Notes: generated by a model from the sequence alone, not told the origin. A stretch of DNA of 64,000 nucleotides from Streptomyces brasiliensis (GCF_014647875.1 NZ_BMQA01000008.1:186001-250000), one strand, 5' to 3'. Shown: positions 51,289 to 60,724, counted from the stretch's first letter. Numbers and translations: made by a program.

Positions 51289-53094
51289 TCACCTCATCCG
51301 GGTGGCCCACTCCTGCACCTTGGCGATCCGCTGCCGCAGCTGTCCCGCCGTCGCCTCCGCGCTCGGCGGTCCGCCGCACACGCGGCGCAGCTCGGTGTGG
51401 ATCACGCCGTGCGGCTTGCCGCTCTGGTGGACGTACGCGCCGACCAACGTGTTGAGCCGCTTGCGCAGCTCCATCATCTCCTTGTGGCTGACCACCGGCC
51501 GCCGCTCGGCGGGCAGTTCGAGCAGATCGGCCTCGGTGTCCGGCTTCTTGCGGCTGTGCGCGATCTGCCGCGCCTGCCGCTTCTGCAGCAGCAGCTGCAC
51601 CTGATCGGGTTCGAGAAGTCCCGGAATGCCGAGGTAGTCCTGTTCCTCCTCGCTGCCCGGGTGGGCCTGCATGCCGAACTCGGCGCCGTCGTACAGGACC
51701 CGGTCGAAGACGGCGTCGGACTCCAGCGCCTCGAACGGCAGCATGTCCTGCTCGCCGGTGTCCTCGTCCTGCTCCTTGTTCGCCTCCTCCATCTCCTTCT
51801 CGGACTCGGCGTACGGGTCCTCCTCGCCCTCCTTCTTCGGCTTGTCGAGGGCGTGGTCGCGCTCCACCTCCATCTCGTTGGCGAAGGTGAGCAGGTCCGG
51901 GATGGTCGGCAGGAAGACGGAGGCGGTCTCGCCGCGCCGCCGGGACCGTACGAAACGGCCGACGGCCTGCGCGAAGAACAACGGCGTGGAGATGGTGGTG
52001 GCGTACACCCCGACCGCGAGCCGGGGCACGTCGACGCCCTCGGACACCATGCGGACGGCGACCATCCACCGGTCGTCGCTCTCGCTGAAGTCATCGATCC
52101 GCTTCGAGGCGCCTGCGTCGTCGGACAGGACGAGCGTGGCCTTGGTGCCGGTGATCTCGCGGATCAGCTTGGCATAGGCGCGCGCCGAGTCCTGGTCGGA
52201 GGCGATGACGAGCGCGCCGGCGTCCGGGATGCCCTTCCTGACCTCGGTCAGCCGCTGGTCGGCCGCGCGCAGCACGCTGGGCATCCAGTCGCCGCGCGGG
52301 TCCAGGGCCGTACGCCAGGCCTGACTGACGGCGTCCTTGGTCATGGGCTCGCCGAGCCGGGCGGCGATCTCGTCCCCGGCCTTGGTACGCCAGCGCATGT
52401 TGCCGCTGTAACTCAGAAAGATGACCGGGCGCACGACCCCGTCGGACAGCGCGGAGCCGTAACCGTACGTGTAGTCGGCGGCGGAGCGCCGGATGCCGGC
52501 GTTGTCCTCCTCGTACACCACGAAGGGGATGGGGTTGGTGTCGGACCGGAACGGTGTACCGGTGAGCGCGAGCCGTCGCGTCGCCGGGTCGAAGGCCTCG
52601 AGGCAGGCCTCGCCCCAGGACTTGGAGTCACCGGCGTGGTGGATCTCGTCGAGGATGACGAGGGTCTTGCGCTGCTCGACGCGGTTGCGGTGCAGCATGG
52701 GGCGGACGCCGACACCGGCGTACGTCACGGCGACGCCGTCGTAGTCCTTGCCGAGCGGCCCGGCGCTGTACTCGGGATCCAGCTTGATCCCTATCCGCGC
52801 GGCCGCCTCCGCCCACTGCTTCTTCAGGTGCTCGGTCGGCGCGACCACGGTCACCTGCTGCACGACGTGGTGGTGCAGCAGCCAGGAGGCGAGCGTCAGC
52901 GCGAAGGTCGTCTTGCCGGCGCCGGGCGTGGCGACGGCGAGGAAGTCACGCGGCTGCTCCTGGATGTACTTCTCCATCGCCCCCTGCTGCCAGGCACGCA
53001 GCTTGCTGGCGGTACCCCAGGGGGCGCGGCCGGGGAAGGCGGGCGACAGGTGGTGGGAGTGGGACGAACTGGAGCTGGCGGCGGCGGTAGTCAC
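51289..53094 (-). CDS. DEAD/DEAH-box (SF2) helicase
   Basis: This 601-residue protein has a helicase core with motif I ATPGAGKT, motif II LDEIHH (DEIH), motif III TGTPFR, and motif VI QAVGRFVRSRR. Between the two RecA domains and the end lies a long acidic stretch (DKPKKEGEEDPYAESEKEM, ~415-450). The C-terminal ~130 residues form a helical domain (LLQKRQARQIAHSRKK). The family resembles the core of type III restriction or RadD-like helicases but no nuclease domain is present; its role is probably DNA repair or RNA processing. Confidence 0.87.
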   Translation of the reverse strand: MTTAAASSSSSHSHHLSPAFPGRAPWGTASKLRAWQQGAMEKYIQEQPRDFLAVATPGAGKTTFALTLASWLLHHHVVQQVTVVAPTEHLKKQWAEAAARIGIKLDPEYSAGPLGKDYDGVAVTYAGVGVRPMLHRNRVEQRKTLVILDEIHHAGDSKSWGEACLEAFDPATRRLALTGTPFRSDTNPIPFVVYEEDNAGIRRSAADYTYGYGSALSDGVVRPVIFLSYSGNMRWRTKAGDEIAARLGEPMTKDAVSQAWRTALDPRGDWMPSVLRAADQRLTEVRKGIPDAGALVIASDQDSARAYAKLIREITGTKATLVLSDDAGASKRIDDFSESDDRWMVAVRMVSEGVDVPRLAVGVYATTISTPLFFAQAVGRFVRSRRRGETASVFLPTIPDLLTFANEMEVERDHALDKPKKEGEEDPYAESEKEMEEANKEQDEDTGEQDMLPFEALESDAVFDRVLYDGAEFGMQAHPGSEEEQDYLGIPGLLEPDQVQLLLQKRQARQIAHSRKKPDTEADLLELPAERRPVVSHKEMMELRKRLNTLVGAYVHQSGKPHGVIHTELRRVCGGPPSAEATAGQLRQRIAKVQEWATRMR

Positions 53095-53236
53095 GGTCTC
53101 CGTTGATCGGGGGTAGGACGGCTCGGCTATCGGCTACGTCGGCTATCGGCTACGTATGACAACCGGGCCACCCTACCGGCGGCCGGATGCCGTCGACGCG
53201 CGAACAAGGCCGGGACGCCCACGGGTGGGACCCACG

Positions 53237-53611
53237 TCACAACCGCCGCAGCCGCCCCGCGATCACCGCGACATCGCTCTCGCCCCCGGAGGCCACGTCG
53301 ATGACCAGCCGGTACGCCGCCTCCTGATCGACACCGACGAGACCGACACCGTTGAGAGCGAGGAAGGTGGCGGTCGCCGGCCAGGCGGTGCGCTTGTCGC
53401 CGTCGACGAGGGGGTGGTTGGCGGCGAGGGCATGCAGCAGCGCGGCGGCCTGCTCATACAGGTCGCCGTAGGCCGCCGTACCGAACATCCGTGCACGGGG
53501 CCGGTGCACGGCCGGGGCGAGCAGCCCCGGCTCCCGGGTCTCGGGCGCCGTATCGCGGAAGGCGACCTCCGCGAGGGCGGTGACCTCCGCGACTGTGAGG
53601 TGACGCGTCAT
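53237..53611 (-). CDS. doc: Doc-type (Fic/DOC) toxin
   Basis: This 124-residue toxin has the Fic/Doc motif HPLVDGDKRTAW (His66, Asp72, Lys73). Canonical Fic is HPFxDGNGR; Doc proteins have HPFxDGNKRT, so the Asn-to-Asp change at 72 should be noted. Doc kinases phosphorylate EF-Tu and halt translation. It overlaps the upstream antitoxin gene by four bases (ATGA), typical of a coupled toxin-antitoxin operon. Confidence 0.88.
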   Translation of the reverse strand: MTRHLTVAEVTALAEVAFRDTAPETREPGLLAPAVHRPRARMFGTAAYGDLYEQAAALLHALAANHPLVDGDKRTAWPATATFLALNGVGLVGVDQEAAYRLVIDVASGGESDVAVIAGRLRRL

Positions 53612-53808
53612 TCGCCCAGCCTCCTCAGCAACTCGGCGTGGTCCCGCGCGATCCGCTCGGCGACGGCCCGTACGGCCAACCCCTCCTCACGCAGATACCG
53701 GCGCACGGCCTCCGCCGCCACCTCCTCCGGCAGGCATCCCCGGGCGTCCGCGGAGTCGGCGAGGGCCTGGTGAGTGGCGGGGTCCAGGCGCAGGCTCAGC
53801 TGGTTCAT
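53608..53808 (-). CDS. Antitoxin partner of Doc (ribbon-helix-helix-like)
   Basis: This 66-residue protein starts at ATG 53808. The N-terminus (MNQLSLRLDPATHQALADSA) is a ribbon-helix-helix strand and helix, followed by EEVAAEAVRRYLREEG. The C-terminal helix AERIARDHAELLRRLGE probably wraps the toxin. It precedes doc with a 4-base overlap and should autorepress the operon. Confidence 0.82.
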   Translation of the reverse strand: MNQLSLRLDPATHQALADSADARGCLPEEVAAEAVRRYLREEGLAVRAVAERIARDHAELLRRLGE

Positions 53809-53859
53809 GCGGAGAACCCAGGCCACGCCCTCGGGGCGCTGAGACCGATTTGTCGCGAC

Positions 53860-55290
53860 TCAGCGGCCCCGCAGCCGCGTAGTCACCCAGGCCCCCACCA
53901 GCGCCACCCCCGCCATGGGCAGGAACACCGCGGCGAAGGCCGCCGGGTGGGCGCCCGAGCCGGCCTGCGCCGTCATGCTGCCGCCGCCCAGGGACGCGAA
54001 CGCCGCGCCCGTCGCCGCCAGGAGGACCACGTTCGAGAGAGCGTCCGAGATCTGGAAGGCGGCGGAGTTGGCGCCGGCCTCCTCGGGAGCGGAGAGCTGG
54101 AGCAGCAGCACACTGCTGGAGGAGATCACCAGGCCCATTCCGAAGCAGCCGAAGCCCCAGGCGACCGCGACGATCCACACCGGCACGGCGTGCAGGAGCA
54201 CACTCGGCGCCGTGACGATGGCCGCCGCGACCAGCACCATCCCCACGGTCATCAACCGCTCACGGTACGGCTCGACCCGCGCCCGCGCCTGCACCCACGA
54301 CCCCAGCGCCCACGTCCCGCCGCCCGCCGCCAGCGAGAACCCGGCCAGCGTCGGCGACAGCCCCCGCTGCGTCACCAGCATCAGCGGCACGAACGACTCC
54401 GCGGCGACGAACGACCCCGCGGCCACCCCGCGCAGCAGCACGACCGAGGGCAGTCCCCGCGCCGCCCGGTACGTCCCGCGTGGCAGCAGGCCCAGTACCG
54501 CCGGTCCGAGCAGCGCGGCGCCGGCGGCACCGGGGACGAGGGAGATCCAGCGCTGGTCCTGCGCGGCGTACTGCAGCAGCCCCGCGCCGACCGAGATCGC
54601 GAGTGCGAGCCGGATGCGGCGCCGGTCGAAGGACGCGGCAGGTGCCCCCTCCGCCACGGGCCCGGCCGCCCGCCGCCGGATCTGCGGCAGCGCGAGCGCG
54701 AGCGGGAGCACGACGAGCACCGGGATACCGAGGAACACCCAACGCCAGCCGAGGTTCTCGGTCACCGCGCCGGCGGCCAGCGGTCCGACGATCGACGGTA
54801 CGACCCAGCCGGCCGCGAACGCCGCCATGATGGCCGGCCGCAACCGCTCCGGATAGGCGCGTCCGACGACGACGTACAGCGCGACGATCACCAGCCCGCC
54901 GCCGAGTCCCTGCACGGCGCGGCCCAGGATGAATACCCACATCGCGCCCGCGGAGCCGGCCACGACCAGGCCCGCCGCGAAGGCGGCGATCCCCGCGGTC
55001 AACGGTCCGAACGGCCCGCGCCGGTCGGACCACTGCCCCGAGAACACCATCCCGAACAGGCTGGTGGTGAAGTACCCGGAGAAGGCGAAGGCGTACAGCG
55101 AGACCCCGTCCAGTTCCCGGGCCGCGACGGGCATCGCCGTCCCCACGGCGGTCGCCTCGAAGGCGATCAGCAGGACGACGGAGACGATCCCGACGCTGAG
55201 CGCCCGGTACGCCCTCCCCAGCACCCCGTCGTCAGCTCTGCCGACGGGTTCTTCCGCGACTCCGGTGTCGCGCGGCTCAAGGGCGGTCAT
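53860..55290 (-). CDS. Major facilitator superfamily transporter
   Basis: This 476-residue protein has about 14 spans. Motif A is in GQWSDRRGPFGPLTAG and motif C-like GWVVPSIVGPLAAGAVTE is in span 5, typical of drug:proton antiporters of the DHA2-like type. Substrate is unknown. It appears monocistronic. The 173 bases between it and the tRNA-like copies hold no gene. Confidence 0.88.
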   Translation of the reverse strand: MTALEPRDTGVAEEPVGRADDGVLGRAYRALSVGIVSVVLLIAFEATAVGTAMPVAARELDGVSLYAFAFSGYFTTSLFGMVFSGQWSDRRGPFGPLTAGIAAFAAGLVVAGSAGAMWVFILGRAVQGLGGGLVIVALYVVVGRAYPERLRPAIMAAFAAGWVVPSIVGPLAAGAVTENLGWRWVFLGIPVLVVLPLALALPQIRRRAAGPVAEGAPAASFDRRRIRLALAISVGAGLLQYAAQDQRWISLVPGAAGAALLGPAVLGLLPRGTYRAARGLPSVVLLRGVAAGSFVAAESFVPLMLVTQRGLSPTLAGFSLAAGGGTWALGSWVQARARVEPYRERLMTVGMVLVAAAIVTAPSVLLHAVPVWIVAVAWGFGCFGMGLVISSSSVLLLQLSAPEEAGANSAAFQISDALSNVVLLAATGAAFASLGGGSMTAQAGSGAHPAAFAAVFLPMAGVALVGAWVTTRLRGR

Positions 55291-55463
55291 GTCGGCCAGC
55301 GTAAGACCCGCAACCCGCGTCGGCCCCTGTCGCAGGTCCCTCCCGGCCTGCGACCTTGGTCGTACACCCCCCTTTCATGAACGCAACATGGCAGTCCCGT
55401 TGCAGCCCCCGCCGCTCCCTTGAGCCACTCCCGCACGGCCGCCTACGGTCAACTCATCAACAC

Positions 55464-55560
55464 GGCCGTGTGCCCGAGTGGCTTAGGGACTCGCCCGCGC
55501 CGCATCCATCAGCGAGCTCCGCTCGCGGGGAGGCACGTGGGTTCAATTCCCGCCACGGCC
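55464..55560 (+). pseudogene. Rearranged tRNA-Cys-like sequence
   Basis: The first 30 bases and the last 28 bases match the neighbouring tRNA-Cys, including the complete acceptor stem (GGCCGTG/CACGGCC), D arm and T arm. The anticodon loop CTGCAAA is replaced by 17 nt, and the variable region by a hairpin (CTCC...GGAG), giving 97 nt without a GCA anticodon. It is most simply a tRNA pseudogene made by recombination, but the outer arms are intact enough that it could fold and be processed. Confidence 0.7.
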
Positions 55561-55582
55561 GTGGAGATACGAAATGGAACAC

Positions 55583-55654
55583 GGCCGTGTGCCCGAGTGG
55601 CTTAGGGACTCGCCTGCAAAGCGAGGTACGTGGGTTCAATTCCCGCCACGGCCT
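55583..55654 (+). tRNA. tRNA-Cys (anticodon GCA)
   Basis: A 72-nt cloverleaf: acceptor GGCCGTG/CACGGCC, D stem CCC/GGG, anticodon stem CTCGC/GCGAG with loop CTGCAAA (anticodon GCA), T loop TTCAATT, and discriminator T, which is the standard Cys identity base. CCA is not encoded. Its 3' 34 bases are duplicated at 56847, marking an integration site. Confidence 0.93.
55621..55654. repeat. att-type direct repeat, tRNA copy
   Basis: The last 34 bases of tRNA-Cys (starting GCGAGGTACGTGGGTTCAAT) are repeated at 56847-56880 with one mismatch. This is the pattern left by integrases that use a tRNA 3' end. Confidence 0.85.
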
Positions 55655-55820
55655 CTACTGCCTTGACCAGGCAAAACGGAGGGGCGGCAGCCCTGTTGGG
55701 CTGCCGCCCCTCCGCTCGTCCGTCTCGGTTTCCGTCTCAGTCGACAGCAAGTCCCTACCTGTGCGGGTCCGGGCTCCGCTCACCAGGAGTCGTCGTCTGG
55801 TTGGGCACTTGGCGATCGAC

Positions 55821-56459
55821 TCAGGCCTGGAGACGTGGAAGATCCACGTCCTCCAAGTCCTGGGGCGGAACGAAACCGCCACCGTCGGCAACTCCTGTCC
55901 GCTGATTCGCATCACCTGTGTCGACCTCGCGGAGGGACCCGTCTCGCGTGCGCTGCCAGTGCGTCCCCTCGGCATCGCGGAAGGCGATACTGACGCCGAC
56001 GATGTGCTCCATGACTGGCGCGGCGTCGGGGGCCGCATCCACGTACGCGCTGGCAATCATGGGTTCTTGCGTAGGCGGGAGGATGACACGATTCTGCCAG
56101 CGGATCGGGCGGTCGCTGAAGTCGACCCAGACGAAGACTCTGACCTCATACACGGGTAGGCGAGAGCTGTTCACCAAGTAGATGTCGGGAAAGAAGCTCT
56201 CACGGCTTACAGCCACACTTGTCACCAAGAGGCCCGAGCGGTTGCCACCACCCGAGCGGTTGCGACCAAATGGTCGCCCGACCCAGACGGCCACGCTGGA
56301 GGCCTGATCCGCTTGCCGCCGACGTTCCTGCTCGCGATCCCGATCGCGCTCGACTCGGATCATGTGAAATGCAGCGCGCGCTCCATAGACGGCGGCTCCC
56401 AGTGCTGCCCATGTGCCCACGGCACCGACCCACGCGGCGAGATCTGCACTCGACGGCAT
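55821..56459 (-). CDS. Hypothetical membrane-anchored protein in the tRNA-Cys element
   Basis: This 212-residue protein starts at ATG 56459 after GGGGAGGG. An N-terminal span (~8-28, LAAWVGAVGTWAALGAAVYGA) is followed by a charged coiled-coil-like stretch (RVERDRDREQERRRQADQA) and a beta-rich domain (YLVNSSRLPVYEVRVFVWVDF). The layout resembles small membrane proteins found on integrated elements. Function unknown. Confidence 0.68.
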   Translation of the reverse strand: MPSSADLAAWVGAVGTWAALGAAVYGARAAFHMIRVERDRDREQERRRQADQASSVAVWVGRPFGRNRSGGGNRSGLLVTSVAVSRESFFPDIYLVNSSRLPVYEVRVFVWVDFSDRPIRWQNRVILPPTQEPMIASAYVDAAPDAAPVMEHIVGVSIAFRDAEGTHWQRTRDGSLREVDTGDANQRTGVADGGGFVPPQDLEDVDLPRLQA

Positions 56460-56514
56460 CAGCCCTCCCCAAAATGGCGGCACAAACGTACCGCCGATCC
56501 ACCTCCATGAAGGA

Positions 56515-56730
56515 GTCGTAAATCTGGACGGGTCTTCCGGGGCGCGGCCGTTGCCGCGCCCCGCCGACGGCGGTAGGACAGGTAGGTCCGTACGAGGACG
56601 GTGTGGGTGTAGGCCGCTGGGTCGTCCACCTGCGCGATCTTGCGTCAGTTGGCATACATCCGGCCCAGCGTGTCCTGCACCAGGTCCTCCGCGAGGTGCA
56701 CATCACCGCTGGTGAGCACACACAGAGCGG
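56515..56730 (-). pseudogene. ECF sigma factor fragment (SigE-like family)
   Basis: Reading the minus strand gives VHLAEDLVQDTLGRMYAN, then a TGA stop at 56645-56647, then RKIAQVDDPAAYTHTVLV and RTYLSYRRRRG. This is the sigma region 2 of a SigE-type ECF sigma factor, where the stop replaces the Trp expected in NWRKI. Upstream and downstream parts of the gene are absent. It lies inside the tRNA-Cys element. Confidence 0.78.
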
Positions 56731-56846
56731 AACAGACATGCAATTCTCCGCACCGAGATCGCGTCGGACCGATCCGTCAGCCACTTGACGTGCGCCTTCG
56801 GCCCCGGACGCGGGATGCGAGGGCCCGACCTGCCACCGGGCAGGGC

Positions 56847-56880
56847 GAGGTACGTGGGTTCGATTCCCGCCACGGCCTCA
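56847..56880. repeat. att-type direct repeat, distal copy
   Basis: This 34-nt copy of the tRNA-Cys 3' end (55621-55654) differs at one base, TTCGATT for TTCAATT. It restores only the T arm and acceptor strand and so cannot make a tRNA on its own. Confidence 0.85.
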
Positions 56881-56897
56881 GGTGCGGGCGGTGTGCT

Positions 56898-58058
56898 TCA
56901 GAGCACGCCGCCCGCTTCGTCCTGGAACAGTTCCGTCCAGTAGTGCCAGGGCGCGTCGGACGTGAGGCCCGTCGGGTCGATTGTCGACAGGACCTGGATC
57001 ATCGTGGCGGCCAGCTGGTCGTAGGCCTCGGTCGTGAGCTCGTTGCCCAGGTGCTCGTCGATCGTGTGCTCGTGGTGCAGAAGCCAGAGCGTGAAGGCGA
57101 GCGTGGAGACGTCCGTGTTGAGGGGGTACAGCGCAGCCTCGGGCTCGCTGAAGTTCAGCACCGCGCCCGTCGAGCCGTCGATCACCAGGCTGTTGTCCTC
57201 GACGAGGTAGCCGAGGCGTATCAGCCGGTCCGCGTGGGCGGGGAGGTCGTCCAGGTCGTACTCGCCGGAGCGCTCCTCCGTGTAGTACTCCGTCAGCGTC
57301 GGCAGCGGCACGTCCGTGTCGACGTGGAACAGGAGCGCTTCCTCCGGCAGCCCAGCCTCCCGCAGGAAGCGCCGAGTCGGCTCGTGCGTGAGCGCGGCGG
57401 GGAAGTCCATCTCCTCGAAGCGGACCATCCGGCCGGGGCCGAACTCCTGGTCCAGGAGCCGGGCCGGCAGGTCCAGGGTGAGTCCGGAGTCCGTGCCGGG
57501 GCCGGCGATCAGGGCCAGCGGACGGATCAGCGCGGCCGCCTTCCAGTACGGCGGGACCTCTCCGCCCGTGCCCTCCTCGAAGAGCGCGAGGAGCCGGCGG
57601 GACGCCTCGGCCACCGTCTTCGCGCCGTACTGCCCCGCGAAGGAGGCGAACCGGCCGCGCAGACCGGCCAGTTCCTCCGTGACGGCGGCGAACCGCAGCA
57701 GCACTTCCAGCGAGGGGGCGAGCGGGCGGCTGTCCGCCGGGAAGAGGAGCGAGGTCGTCCTGATCTCGCCCGTGCTCCCGTCGAGCAGGATGGACTCGGC
57801 CTCCATGCCCGCGGGGGCCAGCAGTTGCCCTATCACCAGCCGGTCCCGCAGCTCCTCGGCGAGCCGGGCGGGTCCCTCGGTTACGTCGGCGAGCGTGCGC
57901 AGTCCCGCCGTGCGCAGCGCCGTGAACGTCAACAGGCCGCTGTCGCCCGGCAGTCCGGGCCCGGTCAGCAGTCCGCGTGTCGGCGCGTGCGTGACGTACG
58001 CACCGAGTTCGTCCTCGGTCAGCGTGATCGCCGCGACTGCGGCGTCGGTCGTGCTCAT
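56898..58058 (-). CDS. SUKH-4-family protein with two repeated domains
   Basis: This 386-residue protein has two similar SUKH-4-like halves. In the first (~15-150) the pattern LRDRLVIGQLL... ESILLDGSTGEIRTTSLLFPADSRPLA appears. In the second (~205-375), LIRLGYLVEDNSLVIDGSTGAVLNFSEPEAALYPLN appears. SUKH proteins are immunity proteins against contact-dependent or polymorphic toxins. No toxin gene is adjacent. It sits directly next to the tRNA-Cys element. Confidence 0.8.
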   Translation of the reverse strand: MSTTDAAVAAITLTEDELGAYVTHAPTRGLLTGPGLPGDSGLLTFTALRTAGLRTLADVTEGPARLAEELRDRLVIGQLLAPAGMEAESILLDGSTGEIRTTSLLFPADSRPLAPSLEVLLRFAAVTEELAGLRGRFASFAGQYGAKTVAEASRRLLALFEEGTGGEVPPYWKAAALIRPLALIAGPGTDSGLTLDLPARLLDQEFGPGRMVRFEEMDFPAALTHEPTRRFLREAGLPEEALLFHVDTDVPLPTLTEYYTEERSGEYDLDDLPAHADRLIRLGYLVEDNSLVIDGSTGAVLNFSEPEAALYPLNTDVSTLAFTLWLLHHEHTIDEHLGNELTTEAYDQLAATMIQVLSTIDPTGLTSDAPWHYWTELFQDEAGGVL

Positions 58059-58305
58059 CGCTCCCCCGCGATTTCAGTGGTACGTCGGTGCATCAGGTGC
58101 GTGGACACGTCGTGATCCACGTGCGGTCGTCGTCCCGTCCGTCGTCGGAAGCGACCGGGTTCCCCACTTCCCGGAACACTACGCCACCCCACTGACAACG
58201 CCCCCGTACCAAGGACGCCCGAGGCCCGGCGCACGTTCCCCCGCGGCCGACCCAATCACTACCGGCCGGCCCGGTCCCAGGCGGCGCGCCCGCAGTTCCC
58301 GTGTC

Positions 58306-58431
58306 TCAGGTGAAGTAGATGCCGCCCAGCACGACGACGACCGCGGCGAACACGAACAGCAGGATCCACAGCAGCAACTTGCCGACGCTCGGCGGCGGTT
58401 CGTAGCGGTCCGGGTCCTGCGGTGTGCTCAC
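58306..58431 (-). CDS. Short membrane protein in the xdh operon
   Basis: This 41-residue protein starts at GTG 58431, overlapping the stop of the molybdenum subunit gene by three bases (GTGA). A Pro-rich N-terminus is followed by one span (VGKLLLWILLFVFAAVVVVLGGIYF). Translational coupling implies it is made with the dehydrogenase; it could anchor the complex at the membrane. Function unknown. Confidence 0.7.
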   Translation of the reverse strand: MSTPQDPDRYEPPPSVGKLLLWILLFVFAAVVVVLGGIYFT

Positions 58432-60724
58432 TGTCCCGTCACCACCGCCGCCTGCGGACGGATCGGGAGGCGGTTGACCGGGCGGCCCGTCGCGGCCCGT
58501 ACGGCGGAGGCGACGGCCGCCGGGGAGGTCACCACCGGCACCGCGCTGACCGACTTGGCGCCGAAGGGGGCGACGACGTCCCGCTCCTCGACCAGCTTCA
58601 CGATCCGGATGTCGGGCGCGTCCAGGGCCGTGGCGAGGGAGTAGCCCGTGAGGTCGGGGTGGCGGATCCGGCCGCGCGGGGTGCGCAGGTTCTCCGTGAG
58701 CGCGATGCCGACGCCCTGGGTGACGCCCGCCTCGATGCGCGCGGCGAGCTGCGCCGGGTTGAGGACGCGGCCCACGTCCTGGGCGACGGCCAGCTCCACG
58801 ACCCGTACCGAGCCCAGTTCGATGTCGACGTCCACCACCGCGCGGACCGCGCAGAACGCGAGCCCGACGAACGCGTCGCCCTGGCCGGAGTCGTCGAGCG
58901 GCTCGGTCGGATGCGGGCGGCACTGGGCCGTGGCCCACAGTTCCTTGCCGTCCATCGCCTCCGTCACGGTCGTCGACAGCACGCCGTCGTACGACGTGAT
59001 CTTGCCGTCGGTGATCTGGAGCAGCTCGGTGGACATGCCGAACTTGTGCGCCAGGGGCTGCAGAAGCTGGGTGCGGACCATCTTCGCCGCGCGCTCCACG
59101 GCGCCGCCCGACACCCAGGTGTGCCGGCCGCGGCAGCCCGGGCCGGCCGGGGGCTGGTCGGTGTCGACCGGGGCCACGTGGACCTCGTCGATGCCGAGGG
59201 TCTCCTGGACGATCTGCCGGGCGAGCGTGGTGAAGCCCTGGCCGGTCTCGACGGCCGCGCAGAGCACGGTCGCGACGCCGTCGTGGACCTTCACGGTCGC
59301 CGTGGAGACCTCGTCGGCGCCCTCCGCGCCGAGCATGTGCACCATGCCGAGGCCGTAGCCCACGCCCCGGCGCACCGCGCCCGGTTCGCCCGCGCCCTCG
59401 GGGCCGCCGGGCAGCAGCCACTCGTCCTCGGGGGTGTCCTTGGGCAGGGCCGGGAGCGGGAAGTCCCGTACGGCCTGCAGGAGTTCGGCGACCGGTGCCG
59501 GACAGGTCACCGTCTGGCCGATCGGCAGGACGTCACCGGTGGCGAGCGCGTTGCGCAGGCGGATCTCCGCCGGGTCGAGGCCCAGCTTCTTGGCGAGCTT
59601 GTCCATCTGCGCCTCGTAGGCGGCACACACCTGCATGGCGCCCTCACCGCGCACATGGCCGGAGGGCGGGTTGTTGGTGCGTACGGCCCAGCCCTCGATG
59701 AAGGCGTTCGGGACGACGTACGGACCGCAGGCGAAGGAGACGGCGGCGGCCAGGGCCTCGGCGGAGGTGTCGGCGTAGGGGCCCGCGTCGAGGAGGATCT
59801 GCGCCTCCACCTTGACCAGCCGGCCCTCGGCGTCGGCGTGGTGGCGGTAGCGCAGGAGGGTGGGGTGCCGGTGGGCGTGGCCGAGGAAGGACTCCTCGCG
59901 CGTGGCCGTCAGTTTCACCGGGCAGCCGGTCTTCAGGGCCAGCAGGCCGAGCGGGAGCTGGAAGCCCCGGTCCTCGCGGTCCGCGGTGGCGCCGGGCACA
60001 CCCGTGACGACGATCTTCACCTGATCGGGGGACAGCCCGTAGCAGGCCGCTGCGGTGTCGCGGTCGGCGTGCGGGTCGGTGGACGCTGTGTAGAGCTCGA
60101 CGCCGCCGTCGGGACGCGGCACGGCGAGGCCCGCCTCGGCGCCGATCGGGGCCGGGTCCTGGCGGCCGATGCGGTACTGGCCCTCGACGACGATGTCCCC
60201 GGAGGCGTCCGGGTCGCCGTGGCGCAGCGGGATGTGCCGGATCAGATTGCCGTCGGGGTGCAGGGGTTCGGCCTCGAAGGACTGCTCCGGGTCGGTCACC
60301 GGGTCGAGTACTTCGTACTCGACGATGACGGCGGCGGCGGCCATCCGCGCGGTGTCCGGGTGGTCGGCGGCGACGGCGGCGATGGGCTCGCCGTGGTGGC
60401 GCACGACCTCGGAGGCGAACACCGGGCGGTCGGCCGTGCCGCGGCCGTGGCGCGGGGTGCCGGGCACGTCCTCGTGCGTGACGACGGCCCGTACGCCCGC
60501 CATCTCGCGCGCGTGGGTGGTGTCGATGGAGACGATGCGCGCGTGCGGGTGCGGGGAGCGCAGGACGGCCGCCCACAGCAGGCCCTCGGCCCACAGGTCG
60601 GCCGCGTACGGGAACGTGCCCTCTGTCTTGGCGCGCGAGTCGGCCTGCGGCAGGGAGACGCCGAGGCCGTGCGGCAGCTGTTCGGGGGCGGGGGCGGCCT
60701 CCGGCGCGGTGGCGGTCTCGTTGC

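Larger units (their letters stand above)
55655..56880. mobile_element. Degenerate integrated element at tRNA-Cys
   Basis: The 1.2 kb between the tRNA-Cys 3' end and the second att-like repeat has markedly lower coding density. It contains one hypothetical gene on the minus strand and an ECF sigma-factor pseudogene. No integrase, replication or transfer gene remains, so this is a decayed remnant or a small passive island. Confidence 0.7.
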
